Shown here: one piece after another, positions 18,173-27,406 of the stretch
Numbering within the stretch: position 1 is the stretch's first letter
Layout: each line of letters begins with the position of its first letter
DNA from: Anaerolineales bacterium UBA6055
GTDB taxonomy: Bacteria > Chloroflexota > Anaerolineae > Aggregatilineales > Phototrophicaceae
Direction of reading: 5' to 3'
Assembly: GCA_002428985.1 (NCBI GenBank)
Contig: DIYL01000040.1
Location: forward strand, 1 to 64,000
Length of the DNA stretch: 64,000 nucleotides
The notes under the pieces: generated by a model
Told to the model about the DNA's origin: nothing
Databases searched by the model: none
The model's input: only the letters and a program-made list of their open reading frames with translations
Position numbers and translations under genes: made by a program

Positions 18173-18202
18173 TTGACATATGCTCATTTGTGATCGTTAC
18201 TC
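18173..18202 (+). promoter_or_regulatory. Possible promoter of the APH-type kinase gene
   Basis: A perfect -35 hexamer TTGACA (18173-18178) is followed after 18 bases by the weak -10 TTACTC (18197-18202), about 70 bases before the start codon. A separate TATAGT at 18157-18162 lacks a good -35. Confidence 0.3.
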
Positions 18203-18270
18203 AATTCCTCAAATTTTGCATGATAAGCCGTTATATCGCACAATATCATATCATAGTATGGGAGAAGCGC

Positions 18271-19227
18271 ATGGCGACAAACGATAAATGGCTGATGCTG
18301 GCAAACGGTATCTGTGATGATGCCGGTGTTCAAGCAGATGATATTGAAATTATCACAACATGGGAACAGAACTTTATAGACTCTGATGAATTTCGCAATA
18401 ATGCTGTGTTTCGGATGGATGGCGGGCGTATTCTGAAGATTTTCAAAACAGATGCCGAGCGGAATCAGGCTGTTGAATGCGCATCTTTAGAGATTTTGAA
18501 GGATCGCTTCCCTGCACCACGATATATTGCCGATGGTAATTTCGAGGGGCGACCTTATCTGATTATGTCAGAAATTGAAGGTGATACATTAGAAACGCTT
18601 TGGGGTGATTTACCGAAGAGCGAATTATTGTTTGTTGCACGGGAAATCGGAAAGCAGTCTGTTCAGTTACACCAGTGCCCAACGTCTAAGCTTGCCGAAG
18701 TTGAAGCGCAATATGGCAGAGGCGAACATGAAATAGACTTGATAGAAGCGGATCGCATTGCAGAAATCAAAGCCTTGGATAGATTATCTACATATCACAA
18801 GGATGAGTTACTTCAATTTGTACACGACCAACCCTATTCGGTTTTGACGGACTCGCTTGTTTTGAATCATGGTGATTTATCACATGCCCACATCTATTTG
18901 ACGCATCAAAATCAAAACCGCGTGGTTAGCGGATGGGTTGATTGGGGCGGTGCAATCGTCGCCTCACCAGAATGGGATATTACATTTCATTGGTTTTGGA
19001 CGTTCTCACAAGAACGTGATGCAATGCGTGAATTCTTGAAAAGTTACTATGATCAGCCACCTAAACCCGATCAATTGGCTAGACGATGTTTTATTGCTCA
19101 TTTCTATACATTTTCTATGGGAGATGTATGGGATTATTTTACAGCCCAAGTGAAACCATCAGATTCGATTGTGGATGCACTTATCACGTCGCTTTATCCG
19201 CCAGAGCTTTTTGGATTACCCGGTTAG
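18271..19227 (+). CDS. APH-family phosphotransferase
   Basis: 318 residues from the ATG at 18271, which has GGGAG six bases upstream; the frame is open from 18136 but that N-terminus lacks a ribosome site. It has the kinase fold of aminoglycoside/choline phosphotransferases: a Lys in GGRILKIFK (~53), a YLIMSEIEGDTLETLWG hinge and the catalytic loop NHGDLSHAHIYL, then VDWGGAIVASPEWD for metal binding. In most relatives the Asn five residues after the catalytic Asp binds metal; here that residue is His. It phosphorylates a hydroxyl of a small molecule or protein; the substrate is unknown. It converges on the HIT gene with a four-base overlap. Confidence 0.82.
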   Translation: MATNDKWLMLANGICDDAGVQADDIEIITTWEQNFIDSDEFRNNAVFRMDGGRILKIFKTDAERNQAVECASLEILKDRFPAPRYIADGNFEGRPYLIMSEIEGDTLETLWGDLPKSELLFVAREIGKQSVQLHQCPTSKLAEVEAQYGRGEHEIDLIEADRIAEIKALDRLSTYHKDELLQFVHDQPYSVLTDSLVLNHGDLSHAHIYLTHQNQNRVVSGWVDWGGAIVASPEWDITFHWFWTFSQERDAMREFLKSYYDQPPKPDQLARRCFIAHFYTFSMGDVWDYFTAQVKPSDSIVDALITSLYPPELFGLPG

Positions 19228-19694
19228 GAATTGCCACGCATTGTCTTTAGCCGGAATTGGATACTTTGGGCAAATATATTCATTTCTTCGTCGCTAAGTC
19301 TCTCGTTTTCTGGTACGCCTAGATATTTAAACATGCCGAGGGCTATGTCTTCTTTGGGGTGGTCCGCCATACGCGGGATAATATGAAAATGCACATGTTG
19401 ATGGTTCGGTGACTCTGCAAATTGAACAACATACGTTTTAATACATCCTGTTTCTTCTTTGAGTGCCTGAGAAACTTGCTGTATTAGCGGACCTAATTCG
19501 GCTGATTCTTCAGGATTCAATCCTGCGACATCGGGCACATGACGACGAACGACCAATATCAACCAGCCAAGATATGATGTTGCGTTGCAATGCACAACAT
19601 CCCAATAGTTTGTACGGTAGATATTATCCCAAAGCGGTGCATTGCCATCGTCTCGAGTTTTGATAAGCTCACAGGTATGACATAGCTTCGTCAT
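19224..19694 (-). CDS. HIT-family nucleotide hydrolase/transferase
   Basis: 156 residues from the ATG at 19694, which overlaps the upstream stop as ATGA; a GTG at 19709 is the alternative. The histidine triad is HQHVHFHIIPR (~113), and an N-terminal CHTCELI pair of Cys may bind zinc as in several HIT proteins. Members hydrolyse dinucleoside polyphosphates or nucleoside phosphoramidates. It is last in the Clp/kinase/FHA operon, translationally coupled to the DUF3592 gene, so it may be functionally linked or simply carried along. Confidence 0.85.
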   Translation of the reverse strand: MTKLCHTCELIKTRDDGNAPLWDNIYRTNYWDVVHCNATSYLGWLILVVRRHVPDVAGLNPEESAELGPLIQQVSQALKEETGCIKTYVVQFAESPNHQHVHFHIIPRMADHPKEDIALGMFKYLGVPENERLSDEEMNIFAQSIQFRLKTMRGNS

Positions 19695-20206
19695 GATTGA
19701 TCTTTCCACATATTACCCGACAGCATATCACCGACGAATTTTAGGTAGCGATATAACAATCGTTTAAGAGCAAAATAGCCAATGATTATGCCAATGATGA
19801 GTAATCCGAGGGCAATATATTCAGTGAAATCGGCAGTCGGTGAAATAGCTACGCGCCATGGCCTGTCAGGGTCGTAGAAGACTGTAAGCTCCATTCCTTC
19901 CGGATAGTTTGCTGCTTCCGGTGGGATTCCCCATTCTGAGTCGCCATCACCAGTGAGTGTCAGTCGTGTGCCGATATAGTCTTCGCCAGCAACTTCATAT
20001 TGATAGGTGAGCCAGTGGGTTTTGCTGTTGATCTTAACAACAGTTGCGGTAGTTTCGACCCAACTATCACGTGTGAGGTAGTCGAGGATAGTTTCAACGA
20101 TGTTGACACCTGCAAAAACGAACAAGCCAATGATAAACAATCCACCAGCAATAAGCTCAAGGCGGGATGGCGATTTACGCGGTGAGGATTTCGTTTTGTC
20201 CGACAT
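19691..20206 (-). CDS. DUF3592 membrane protein
   Basis: 171 residues: a basic, Ser/Lys-rich N-terminus, membrane segment 1 at ~18-38, an extracytoplasmic beta domain of about 90 residues (WVETTATVVKINSKTHWLTY ... VFYDPDRPWRVAI) and membrane segment 2 at ~128-150. The TATVVK and FYDPxxP elements are typical of DUF3592, a family without a defined function. The gene overlaps the FHA stop as TAATG and the HIT start as ATGA, so it is translated as part of one unit. It could be the membrane partner of the kinase/FHA pair. Confidence 0.8.
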   Translation of the reverse strand: MSDKTKSSPRKSPSRLELIAGGLFIIGLFVFAGVNIVETILDYLTRDSWVETTATVVKINSKTHWLTYQYEVAGEDYIGTRLTLTGDGDSEWGIPPEAANYPEGMELTVFYDPDRPWRVAISPTADFTEYIALGLLIIGIIIGYFALKRLLYRYLKFVGDMLSGNMWKDQS

Positions 20207-20595
20207 TAGTCAAATGACAGTGGAACATCCAGCCGGAGCCAAGTACGTCCAATACGGAACAGAATCCCCGGACGTAAGATAACACGAGACTTAATTGAAT
20301 CTGGGTTTTTCTCAATAAATGTTCCGTTACGACTACCCCCGTCTTCTAGCCAGAATTGCAACATAAACGGGGAGGTGACAGATTCTGATGATGTCACTTC
20401 GACAGATTCACAACCTAGGCGGGCATGTAACCGCGAGACTTGATTATCACTACCAAGGTGAATATCACATGTCTCGCGCCGACCAATGGTGATGATGCGT
20501 TCGTTACCAAGCATGGGTTGGTCGAACATCATTTTTTCGCCATCACGCGGTCCACTCATAAATGTAATTGAGAGTTCACCATTGGGTTTAGTCAT
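20206..20595 (-). CDS. FHA-domain protein
   Basis: 129 residues made up almost entirely of one FHA domain, which binds phosphothreonine peptides. Key residues are visible: G38-R39, S54-R55-H57 (QVSRLHA) and N90-G91-T92. The gene overlaps the end of the kinase-TPR gene by eight bases and the DUF3592 start by one base. The obvious reading is that it recognises phosphothreonines made by the adjacent kinase, perhaps on the kinase itself or on the Clp ATPase. Confidence 0.92.
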   Translation of the reverse strand: MTKPNGELSITFMSGPRDGEKMMFDQPMLGNERIITIGRRETCDIHLGSDNQVSRLHARLGCESVEVTSSESVTSPFMLQFWLEDGGSRNGTFIEKNPDSIKSRVILRPGILFRIGRTWLRLDVPLSFD

Positions 20596-23500
20596 TCCAG
20601 TCTCGCATTTCGTTGTTTTGTTTGATCTTGTCTAATGTCGGTTGATGTTTGTCATCAAGACTTAGGGCATGTTCGAACATTTTATGTGCATCGTCGTAAT
20701 CGCTGAGGTTCATATACGCTTCGCCAGCATTATGCCAGAACCAAACATCGGTATCATCATATTCAACCGCTTGCTGGTAACAGTAAAGTGCGTCCGCCCA
20801 TTGGTTAAGCGCCGCATGACACAATCCTTTGCCATTCCATGCCCAAGCATACTTGCGGTGTAGTTTGGTTGCTTTGGCGTAGCTTAGGATTGCCTCTTCA
20901 TAACGTTCCAAACGACGCAATACTTGCCCATGTCGTGCCCAGACAGTTGCATTATCTGGCGCAACATTGACTGTGCGCTCAATGATAGTTAGGGCATCAT
21001 CACGGCGCCCCATATCAAGTAAGATATTTACCTGATTGATGTAATACCAGATAACAGATGGGTCTTCCTGTGTGGCACGTTCATAGCTAGCAAGCGCTTC
21101 ATCGAGCTTGCCCAGTTCGCGTAGTGCCAATCCGCGACCGTTCCATGCCCATGCAAACCGTGGGTTGATACGCACGGCTCGTTCATATGCACTGAGTGCA
21201 TCATCATATTGCCCTAAGTTGCGGAGGGCTTGTCCAACCTTTGCCCAACTTTCATAATGGCGTGGATTTAGATCGATCGCTTGGTCAAGTGCTTCTAGTG
21301 CCTTCCGGTAGGAACCGCGAATCATTAATTCTTCGGCATAGTTATACCAATACCAGACATCGTCTTTGTCAATTTCAATCGCTCGTTGGAAGCATTGTAG
21401 GGCTTCGTCATGGCGGTTGAGTGCACTTAAGGTCAATCCACGCCCACTCCATGCCCAGCTATATTCGGGTTCAAGCTCAAGGGCACGAACATAACTTTCG
21501 AGTGCTTCCTCTAGACGACCTGTTTTACGCTGAATATAGGCGCGTTTTGCCCAAACATGTGCATTACGACTATTGATATTAAGGGCTTGTGTCAGCAACT
21601 CATATGCAATGTCAAATTTATTGAGTGTGGTTAGCACATCAGCTTGTTTATAGAGATAGAATACTTCGTTCGGTGCGAATTTGGCTGCATTGATATACGC
21701 TTCAAAAGCATCTTCATAGCGCCCCATAGTTTCTAGGGTGATGCCTTGTTCATTCCATGCCCACGCATATTCTGGTGCGATCCGAGTGGCTTGGTTACAT
21801 GCGTCAAGCGCTTCGTCAAGGCGATTGAGGTGACGAAGTGCGTTACCCTTTAATGCCCAACTCCGCGCATGATGACGATCAAGGCGAGTAGCTTGTTCTA
21901 GTAAGGGGATAGATTCTCTGTAACGATTTAGAAGAATCATCACATTGCCCTGATTGTACCAATACCATACGCGATCTGGCTTGATTTCTGATGCACGTTG
22001 ATAAGCTTCTAACGCTTCGTCGTAGCGTTCAACTTGTTCAAGGACAATACCTTTACCATTAATTGCCCAATCATAGTCAGGGTTGAGTTGAATGGCAGTG
22101 GAGTAAGCGGTAAGGGCTTCATCATAACGCCCGACATAGCGTAATACTTGCCCTAGTTTACCCCAGCTATTGGCATGCGTAGGATCGGTGCGGGTCGCTT
22201 CGGTAGCAGGTTCAATTGCATCATGGAAACGACGCATATCGACAAGGATTTCTGTTAGATTATACCAGTGCCACACGACATCAGGCTGATAGCGCGCTGC
22301 CCGTTGAAACGACATCATGGCATCCTCATTGCGATTCATTGCTTTCTGAGATAAGCCACAGCCATTATGTGCCCATGCGTAATCTGGTTTAAGCCCGATT
22401 GCTTTTTTATAGCACTTCACCGATTCTTCGTATTTGCGTTGGAGGCGATAAATTTGCCCTAGTTTTGCCCAGCTATTGGCGTGGTCATCGTCTAGTTTGA
22501 GCCCGCGATTGACCATCTGAATGGCTTCGTTATAGCGTTCCAGTTTGTGCAAAACGTCGCCACGATTGTACCAATACCAGACATCGTTCTCATTGATTTC
22601 GCAGGCGCGTTCAAAGCATTCAAGTGCACCCACGTAGTCATCGGTACGATCTAAAATAATACCTTTACCATTCCATGCCCATGCGTAATCTGGCTGTATT
22701 GCTAATGCCCTGTTGTAGCAGTCAATTGCTTCGGCATGGCGTTCAAGTAGTCGTAAGGTGCGTCCTTTACGCGCCCATGCCCATGCATAATTATCCTCTA
22801 GATTAATGGCTTGGTCATAAGCGCGCAGGGCTTCCATCAATCGACCGAGTTCTGTTAGGGAATAGCCTTTGTCCATCAATTCACGGGCTTTTAGACGGGG
22901 ACCCGAAATTTCTAAGGTCGGCATTTCACCGACAACGGCTTCATACGCAGATGATAGGTCGTCTACCAGCTTGCTCCATGTTTGTGGGCGTTTGTCGATG
23001 TCTTTGTTCAAACAGTCTAGCACGATTTTTTGTACAATGTCAGGGATTTCGATTTGGGCACGATTATCAAATATAACATCTTCTTTGATATGTAATTGCA
23101 TCCATTCTTGAATGCCACGCGCTTTGAAGATGTATTTACCCGTAAGCATCTCGTACATGACGCACCCAAATGAATAAATGTCCGAGCGCATATCAACACC
23201 AAGTGCTTTACATTGCTCTGGTGACATATAGGGTGCAGTCCCGACAATCGCACCATATCGCGTCAGGCGATAGGCATTGGTTGCATCTTCTTCTATCGGT
23301 GCAAAATCTGTCGGAATATCACTCAGGTCGAGTGAACTCACGAGTCCAAAGTCAGTAACTTTAGCGATGGCGTCGTGTGTAACGAGGATATTACCCGGTT
23401 TAAGATCACGATGAACAAGCCCCGGTACTTTTTGGGTCGCGTGTTGCATGGCCAAGGCAATATGCAGGCCGAATAATAGTGAGGTCTCTATATCGAGTCG

Positions 23501-24670
23501 GTTGCGATCAATCCAACTGCGTAAATCGACACCGACACCTTCAGTACCACTGATATGTTCAAGATAAATATGCGGACGCTCGTTGATGTTCTGTACGAGG
23601 CGTGCTTGTACAATATTCGGGTGTTTTTCTAGGTGAATCCATGTAACGGCTTCTTTTTCAAAGCGGGCTACAGCTCGATTGTTGTTAAGGAATTTCCCTT
23701 GGAAACTCTTGATCGCAATGGGTTCTCGTTGTTCATGGTCATAGCATAAATAGACCACGCCCATACCGCCCCAGCGAATATCCGCAACTTCATACCGCCC
23801 CTCGATACGTTCGCCGATATTGAATTCGTTTTCATGTTTGCGATCGCGTGGTGGGGGGATGTTTGCCGTCGTCCCGGCATTGTTTGCAGATGGATCAAAG
23901 CCAATTTCCATTGAGCTAAGGAGTAAATCCTCTTTTCCATCTTCAACGTGTGTTTCGCTAGCGAATACATAATTTTTTGATTCAATACGCGAGTCGTTAT
24001 CAACAGGATGTTGTGTCTGTGATAAATCGACCTCGCTGTTTGTATTAATTGCGTCATCGGGGGATATTGTGATTTCAGAATCGTAGCCGTCTGCTTTGGC
24101 ATAGGCAGATGTAGCATCACCATTTGATGATGAGTTGTCGAGTGATAGGTCATCAACAGTGTTAAATATGGGTTTTGCATTGTCATCTGCATACAGACTG
24201 AGTAGGCGCTGGATCGTGTCAGATGTAACATATGGTTGCCCTGTGACTGTTGGCTCATCCGGTGCAACTGACCATAATGCGACAGCAAGGTTGCGCTGCG
24301 TTGGGTTTGCTTGTGCTTGATGAACGAGCCAATGCGTCAAATGACGGAGTGCTCGTTTTGCAGTCGTTAAGTCAACGTCATGTGTTGCCATCTGGTGTGC
24401 GCGTTGGTATGCCATCATTGCTTTACCAACATAATAAATTCTGAGTCGATTATCATCACTCAGGATATGGGTAGAGCATAAATCCCCTAATGCGAAGAGG
24501 TCATTTACATCGCTCCGACGTAAAGCCAACCGCCCCAACTCACTAATTTGTGGGTTAGGGTCGGTTGCAAAGGTATCAGTGTTGTCTTCTGCGCGACGCT
24601 TACTTAGCTCACGCCGGATTTCTTCCTTAGTCAGCGGTATGGGCTGACGATTCGTCTGTGGAACTGACAT
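20588..24670 (-). CDS. Ser/Thr protein kinase with 22-unit TPR array
   Basis: 1360 residues, apparently soluble. An N-terminal helical and low-complexity region (1-280) is followed by a Hanks-type kinase at about 283-560: ADIRWGGMGVVYL glycine loop (first Gly replaced by Trp), AIKSF catalytic Lys, HRDLKPGN with H420/D422, DFGLVS and GTAPYMSPEQ. About 22 tetratricopeptide units follow from ~596 to 1350, arranged in a strict three-unit pattern. The TPR solenoid probably recruits substrates. Its start overlaps the end of the Clp gene by 44 bases and its end overlaps the FHA gene, so the three are co-translated. Confidence 0.93.
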   Translation of the reverse strand: MSVPQTNRQPIPLTKEEIRRELSKRRAEDNTDTFATDPNPQISELGRLALRRSDVNDLFALGDLCSTHILSDDNRLRIYYVGKAMMAYQRAHQMATHDVDLTTAKRALRHLTHWLVHQAQANPTQRNLAVALWSVAPDEPTVTGQPYVTSDTIQRLLSLYADDNAKPIFNTVDDLSLDNSSSNGDATSAYAKADGYDSEITISPDDAINTNSEVDLSQTQHPVDNDSRIESKNYVFASETHVEDGKEDLLLSSMEIGFDPSANNAGTTANIPPPRDRKHENEFNIGERIEGRYEVADIRWGGMGVVYLCYDHEQREPIAIKSFQGKFLNNNRAVARFEKEAVTWIHLEKHPNIVQARLVQNINERPHIYLEHISGTEGVGVDLRSWIDRNRLDIETSLLFGLHIALAMQHATQKVPGLVHRDLKPGNILVTHDAIAKVTDFGLVSSLDLSDIPTDFAPIEEDATNAYRLTRYGAIVGTAPYMSPEQCKALGVDMRSDIYSFGCVMYEMLTGKYIFKARGIQEWMQLHIKEDVIFDNRAQIEIPDIVQKIVLDCLNKDIDKRPQTWSKLVDDLSSAYEAVVGEMPTLEISGPRLKARELMDKGYSLTELGRLMEALRAYDQAINLEDNYAWAWARKGRTLRLLERHAEAIDCYNRALAIQPDYAWAWNGKGIILDRTDDYVGALECFERACEINENDVWYWYNRGDVLHKLERYNEAIQMVNRGLKLDDDHANSWAKLGQIYRLQRKYEESVKCYKKAIGLKPDYAWAHNGCGLSQKAMNRNEDAMMSFQRAARYQPDVVWHWYNLTEILVDMRRFHDAIEPATEATRTDPTHANSWGKLGQVLRYVGRYDEALTAYSTAIQLNPDYDWAINGKGIVLEQVERYDEALEAYQRASEIKPDRVWYWYNQGNVMILLNRYRESIPLLEQATRLDRHHARSWALKGNALRHLNRLDEALDACNQATRIAPEYAWAWNEQGITLETMGRYEDAFEAYINAAKFAPNEVFYLYKQADVLTTLNKFDIAYELLTQALNINSRNAHVWAKRAYIQRKTGRLEEALESYVRALELEPEYSWAWSGRGLTLSALNRHDEALQCFQRAIEIDKDDVWYWYNYAEELMIRGSYRKALEALDQAIDLNPRHYESWAKVGQALRNLGQYDDALSAYERAVRINPRFAWAWNGRGLALRELGKLDEALASYERATQEDPSVIWYYINQVNILLDMGRRDDALTIIERTVNVAPDNATVWARHGQVLRRLERYEEAILSYAKATKLHRKYAWAWNGKGLCHAALNQWADALYCYQQAVEYDDTDVWFWHNAGEAYMNLSDYDDAHKMFEHALSLDDKHQPTLDKIKQNNEMRDWND
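20640..22885 (-). repeat. TPR-coding tandem repeat with a 306-base higher-order period
   Basis: The 34-residue units cycle through three types, recognised by their aromatic core: YAWAWNGKG, then DVWYWYNRG, then HANSWAKLG. The cycle appears six or seven times in order, with variants such as YDWAINGKG / RVWYWYNQG / HARSWALKG. This gives a period of three units (102 residues, 306 bases), indicating growth by duplication of three-unit blocks. Confidence 0.85.
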
Positions 24671-27077
24671 CGCTATTGTCTTGTGCCTTAAAGGTTAAAC
24701 TTTGCTTATCTTCATCTGCCATCACGACGATTGTATCGCCACTATCGAATGCTTCTTCAACAATTCTGGCACTCAGTGGGCGGGTTAATAGTCGTTCTAT
24801 GGCACGACGTAATGGGCGTGCCCCATTGGCGGGGTCGTACCCGGCTTCGAGTAGAACATCACGCGCATCATCGTTCAGGGTTAGTGTAAGTTTTTGATCT
24901 GCGAGTCGATCATGAACTTCTTCAAGTTGTAAATCCAAAATTTGATCCAAAGTTGAACGGGTGATGTTGCGGAATGTTACCACATCGTCGATACGATTCA
25001 AAAATTCTGGACGGAAAAATTGGGACAGATACCCAGAGTAATCGGGTTCTGCATCTTCGTCGTGTCCCATAAATCCTAATGATTTTGCACTTTCTTGTGT
25101 GCCGATATTACTGGTCATGATGAATGCACTATGGCGGGCATCAACAGATCGTCCATGGGCATCACTGATGCGTCCTTCGTCGAATACCTGCAAGAAGATA
25201 TCAAACACTTCTGGTGCGGCTTTTTCGACTTCGTCTAGTAAAACCACGCTATATGGGCGACGGCGTAACCCATCTGTCAGTTGACCACCTCGCGAAGATT
25301 CTTTATATCCCGGTGGTGACCCGATAAGGCGGGCGACAGTGTGAGCATCATGGAATTCTGACATATCTAAGCGCAAAATTGCTTCTTCGCTTGCAAATAA
25401 TTCGGCGGCTAGTGCGCGGGCAAGTTCGGTTTTACCAACACCGGATGGTCCTAAGAAAAGGAAAACACCAATGGGGCGATTGGGATCATTCAATCCGGCA
25501 CGCGCTGTTTTGATCGCATCAGCAACCATGCCGACTGCCTTGTCTTGCCCAATAACACGCTCTCTTAACTTGTCAGCAAGATTAGATAGGCGACGTTTTT
25601 CATCTTTTGTGAGTTCTGAGATCGGGATACCTGTCCATTCCGACAGAACATCGGCAATATCTTCCTCATGGACATCCGTGACTAGTTCATCCAAATCGGT
25701 AATTTCAATATCAGGATGGATGGTCTTGATAATCACACGGGTACATGCTTCGTCCAGGAGATCAATTGCTTTATCCGGTAGTCGGCGGTCGGGCAGGTAG
25801 CGGATAGATAATTTGACAGCAGCACGAATCGCATCGTCTGTAATCACAACTTTATGGTGACTTTCGAGGCGATGTTTTTGTCCTGTTAAAATTTTGACAG
25901 ATGCTTCTTCATTTGGTTCTTCGACATCGATTGTACGGAAGCGACGGTCGAGGGCAGGATCTTGTGCAATTGCCCGACGATATTCGGCGTGGGTTGTTGC
26001 ACCGATGCAAATAATTTCACCGCGTGCGAGTGCCGGCTTGAGAATATTGGCGGCATCCAAATTGCTGTCGATAGTGTCACCCGCACCAACGATGGTATGT
26101 ATTTCATCAATAAATAGGATGACATTACCTGCTTTTTGCGCCTCATTGACGATACCAATCAAGCGCTCTTCAAATTGACCGCGTAGGCTTGTCCCGGCAA
26201 CTAATGTACCAATTTCAATCTGGATAATCCGGCGGTCAAGCAGTGGGGTAGGCGCTGTTTTTTCAGCAATAGCATACGCTAACCCTTCCACAATGGCTGT
26301 TTTACCAACACCAGCATCACCTAATAAGAGCGGATTATTCTTTTTACTGCGGGCTAAGGTACGCGCTAGGGCACGGATTTCTTTATCTCTTGCGACTGCT
26401 TCTGCTATGTCGCCTTCTCCTGCTTGTGCTGTTAGGTCACGCCCATATCGATCTAGCAAAGGTGTTGACGGCGCTTTGAATTCATCTGATTTTGATGAAC
26501 TAGAGGAAAGAAAACTTGATGAAAACTCAAGATCCAGATCACTGTCATCATCCCAAAAATCATCCAGATTACTATCTTCTGATATGGGGGATGGAGACAA
26601 CTCATTGTGTTGTTCTTTAATGAGTTTTTGTAACCACATATTGAGATCGAAGCCCATATCCATGAGCTTGCGGATTGGCACGCCTTCACCTTCTTGTAAT
26701 AATGCCATCAACATATGGATTTCTTGCACTTCAAATATTTCATCTTGTTCTGCAAGGAAAATCGCAAGCGATAAGATCATCTCTGTACGAGGTGTCAGCG
26801 GTAAGACTTCGTCGAGAGGACCATCTGCTGTACCAATTTCACGCCGAATCTCATTACGAACATGACGTGGATTGAATCCAGCCCGACGTAATAATTCACT
26901 GGTTGGGCCTTTTTCAGAACGGGTCGTTGCAATGAATAGATGCTCTGTACCAATATAATTATGTCCAAGGCGACGTGCCTCTTCGGCAGCTTTGGTTAAT
27001 AGACTTGAACACCGTTCCCTAAGTTCATTTTCTGGAATATCTGGTGATTGTGACAAACTATAATTCCCTAATTTCAA
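24627..27077 (-). CDS. ClpC-like AAA+ ATPase
   Basis: 816 residues with a Clp N-domain (LLTKAAEEARRLGHNYIGTEH at ~27), a first AAA module with GDAGVGKT (~252) and VILFIDEIHTIVGAG, and a second with GPSGVGKTELA (~544) and VVLLDEVEKA. KSLGFMGHDED in the second module matches the position of the ClpP-contact loop (LGF), so it may feed ClpP. The middle region between modules is short and I see no UVR motif, unlike typical ClpC. It would unfold proteins for refolding or degradation. The start is uncertain: TTG at 27077 lacks a ribosome site, while a TTG at 27056 has AGGGA eight bases upstream. It is first in the kinase/FHA operon. Confidence 0.9.
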   Translation of the reverse strand: MKLGNYSLSQSPDIPENELRERCSSLLTKAAEEARRLGHNYIGTEHLFIATTRSEKGPTSELLRRAGFNPRHVRNEIRREIGTADGPLDEVLPLTPRTEMILSLAIFLAEQDEIFEVQEIHMLMALLQEGEGVPIRKLMDMGFDLNMWLQKLIKEQHNELSPSPISEDSNLDDFWDDDSDLDLEFSSSFLSSSSSKSDEFKAPSTPLLDRYGRDLTAQAGEGDIAEAVARDKEIRALARTLARSKKNNPLLLGDAGVGKTAIVEGLAYAIAEKTAPTPLLDRRIIQIEIGTLVAGTSLRGQFEERLIGIVNEAQKAGNVILFIDEIHTIVGAGDTIDSNLDAANILKPALARGEIICIGATTHAEYRRAIAQDPALDRRFRTIDVEEPNEEASVKILTGQKHRLESHHKVVITDDAIRAAVKLSIRYLPDRRLPDKAIDLLDEACTRVIIKTIHPDIEITDLDELVTDVHEEDIADVLSEWTGIPISELTKDEKRRLSNLADKLRERVIGQDKAVGMVADAIKTARAGLNDPNRPIGVFLFLGPSGVGKTELARALAAELFASEEAILRLDMSEFHDAHTVARLIGSPPGYKESSRGGQLTDGLRRRPYSVVLLDEVEKAAPEVFDIFLQVFDEGRISDAHGRSVDARHSAFIMTSNIGTQESAKSLGFMGHDEDAEPDYSGYLSQFFRPEFLNRIDDVVTFRNITRSTLDQILDLQLEEVHDRLADQKLTLTLNDDARDVLLEAGYDPANGARPLRRAIERLLTRPLSARIVEEAFDSGDTIVVMADEDKQSLTFKAQDNSDVSSTDESSAHTAD

Positions 27078-27406
27078 TCACTAAATAATTTTCATTCAAT
27101 AGTATACCGCATATCTTTTAATGGAGTAACCGCTACGACTTTTCTTTATGTAATTTTTGTACTTTAGTAAGTTCGGTATCAAAAAATTACAACTTTGTAT
27201 GCCCGCCTTGCGCTAGGGTTTGTTTAACGTTCGGTTATATTGCCTATTGGCAATTATCATTCACATGTAAATCTACTATACTATGGTCACTCTAGGCGGA
27301 ATTGTGTCATTTTTTTGTTTAAATCACATTCTCTAGTGTCGAAGTGCCCTGATATGGGTATAATACAAGTGTAATTATTCAATTCCAATTCAATCCGAGA
27401 AAATTT
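27078..27406. promoter_or_regulatory. Divergent promoter region between Clp operon and kinase gene
   Basis: A 329-base AT-rich gap. On the minus strand TTACTC (27129-27124), 17 bases, TATACT (27106-27101) is a candidate Clp-operon promoter; it would start RNA near 27094, which favours the 27056 TTG start. On the plus strand TATAAT at 27359-27364 is a perfect -10 with only a weak -35 (GTGTCG, 27336-27341) for the kinase gene. I see no coding potential or RNA gene in the rest. Confidence 0.45.

Noticed and set aside
18136..18270. Longer N-terminus of the APH-type kinase
   Set aside because: The extra 45 residues are not family-like and overlap promoter-like sequence; GGGAG sits correctly before the ATG at 18271.
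26293..26865. Plus-strand open frame of 190 codons opposite the Clp gene
   Set aside because: Low-complexity Ser/Arg composition and no ribosome site; it is an antisense shadow of the strongly conserved Clp sequence.
19224..27077. Type VI secretion locus
   Set aside because: Clp, kinase and FHA recall T6SS parts, but no sheath, tube, VgrG, TssJLM or effector gene is in the window.
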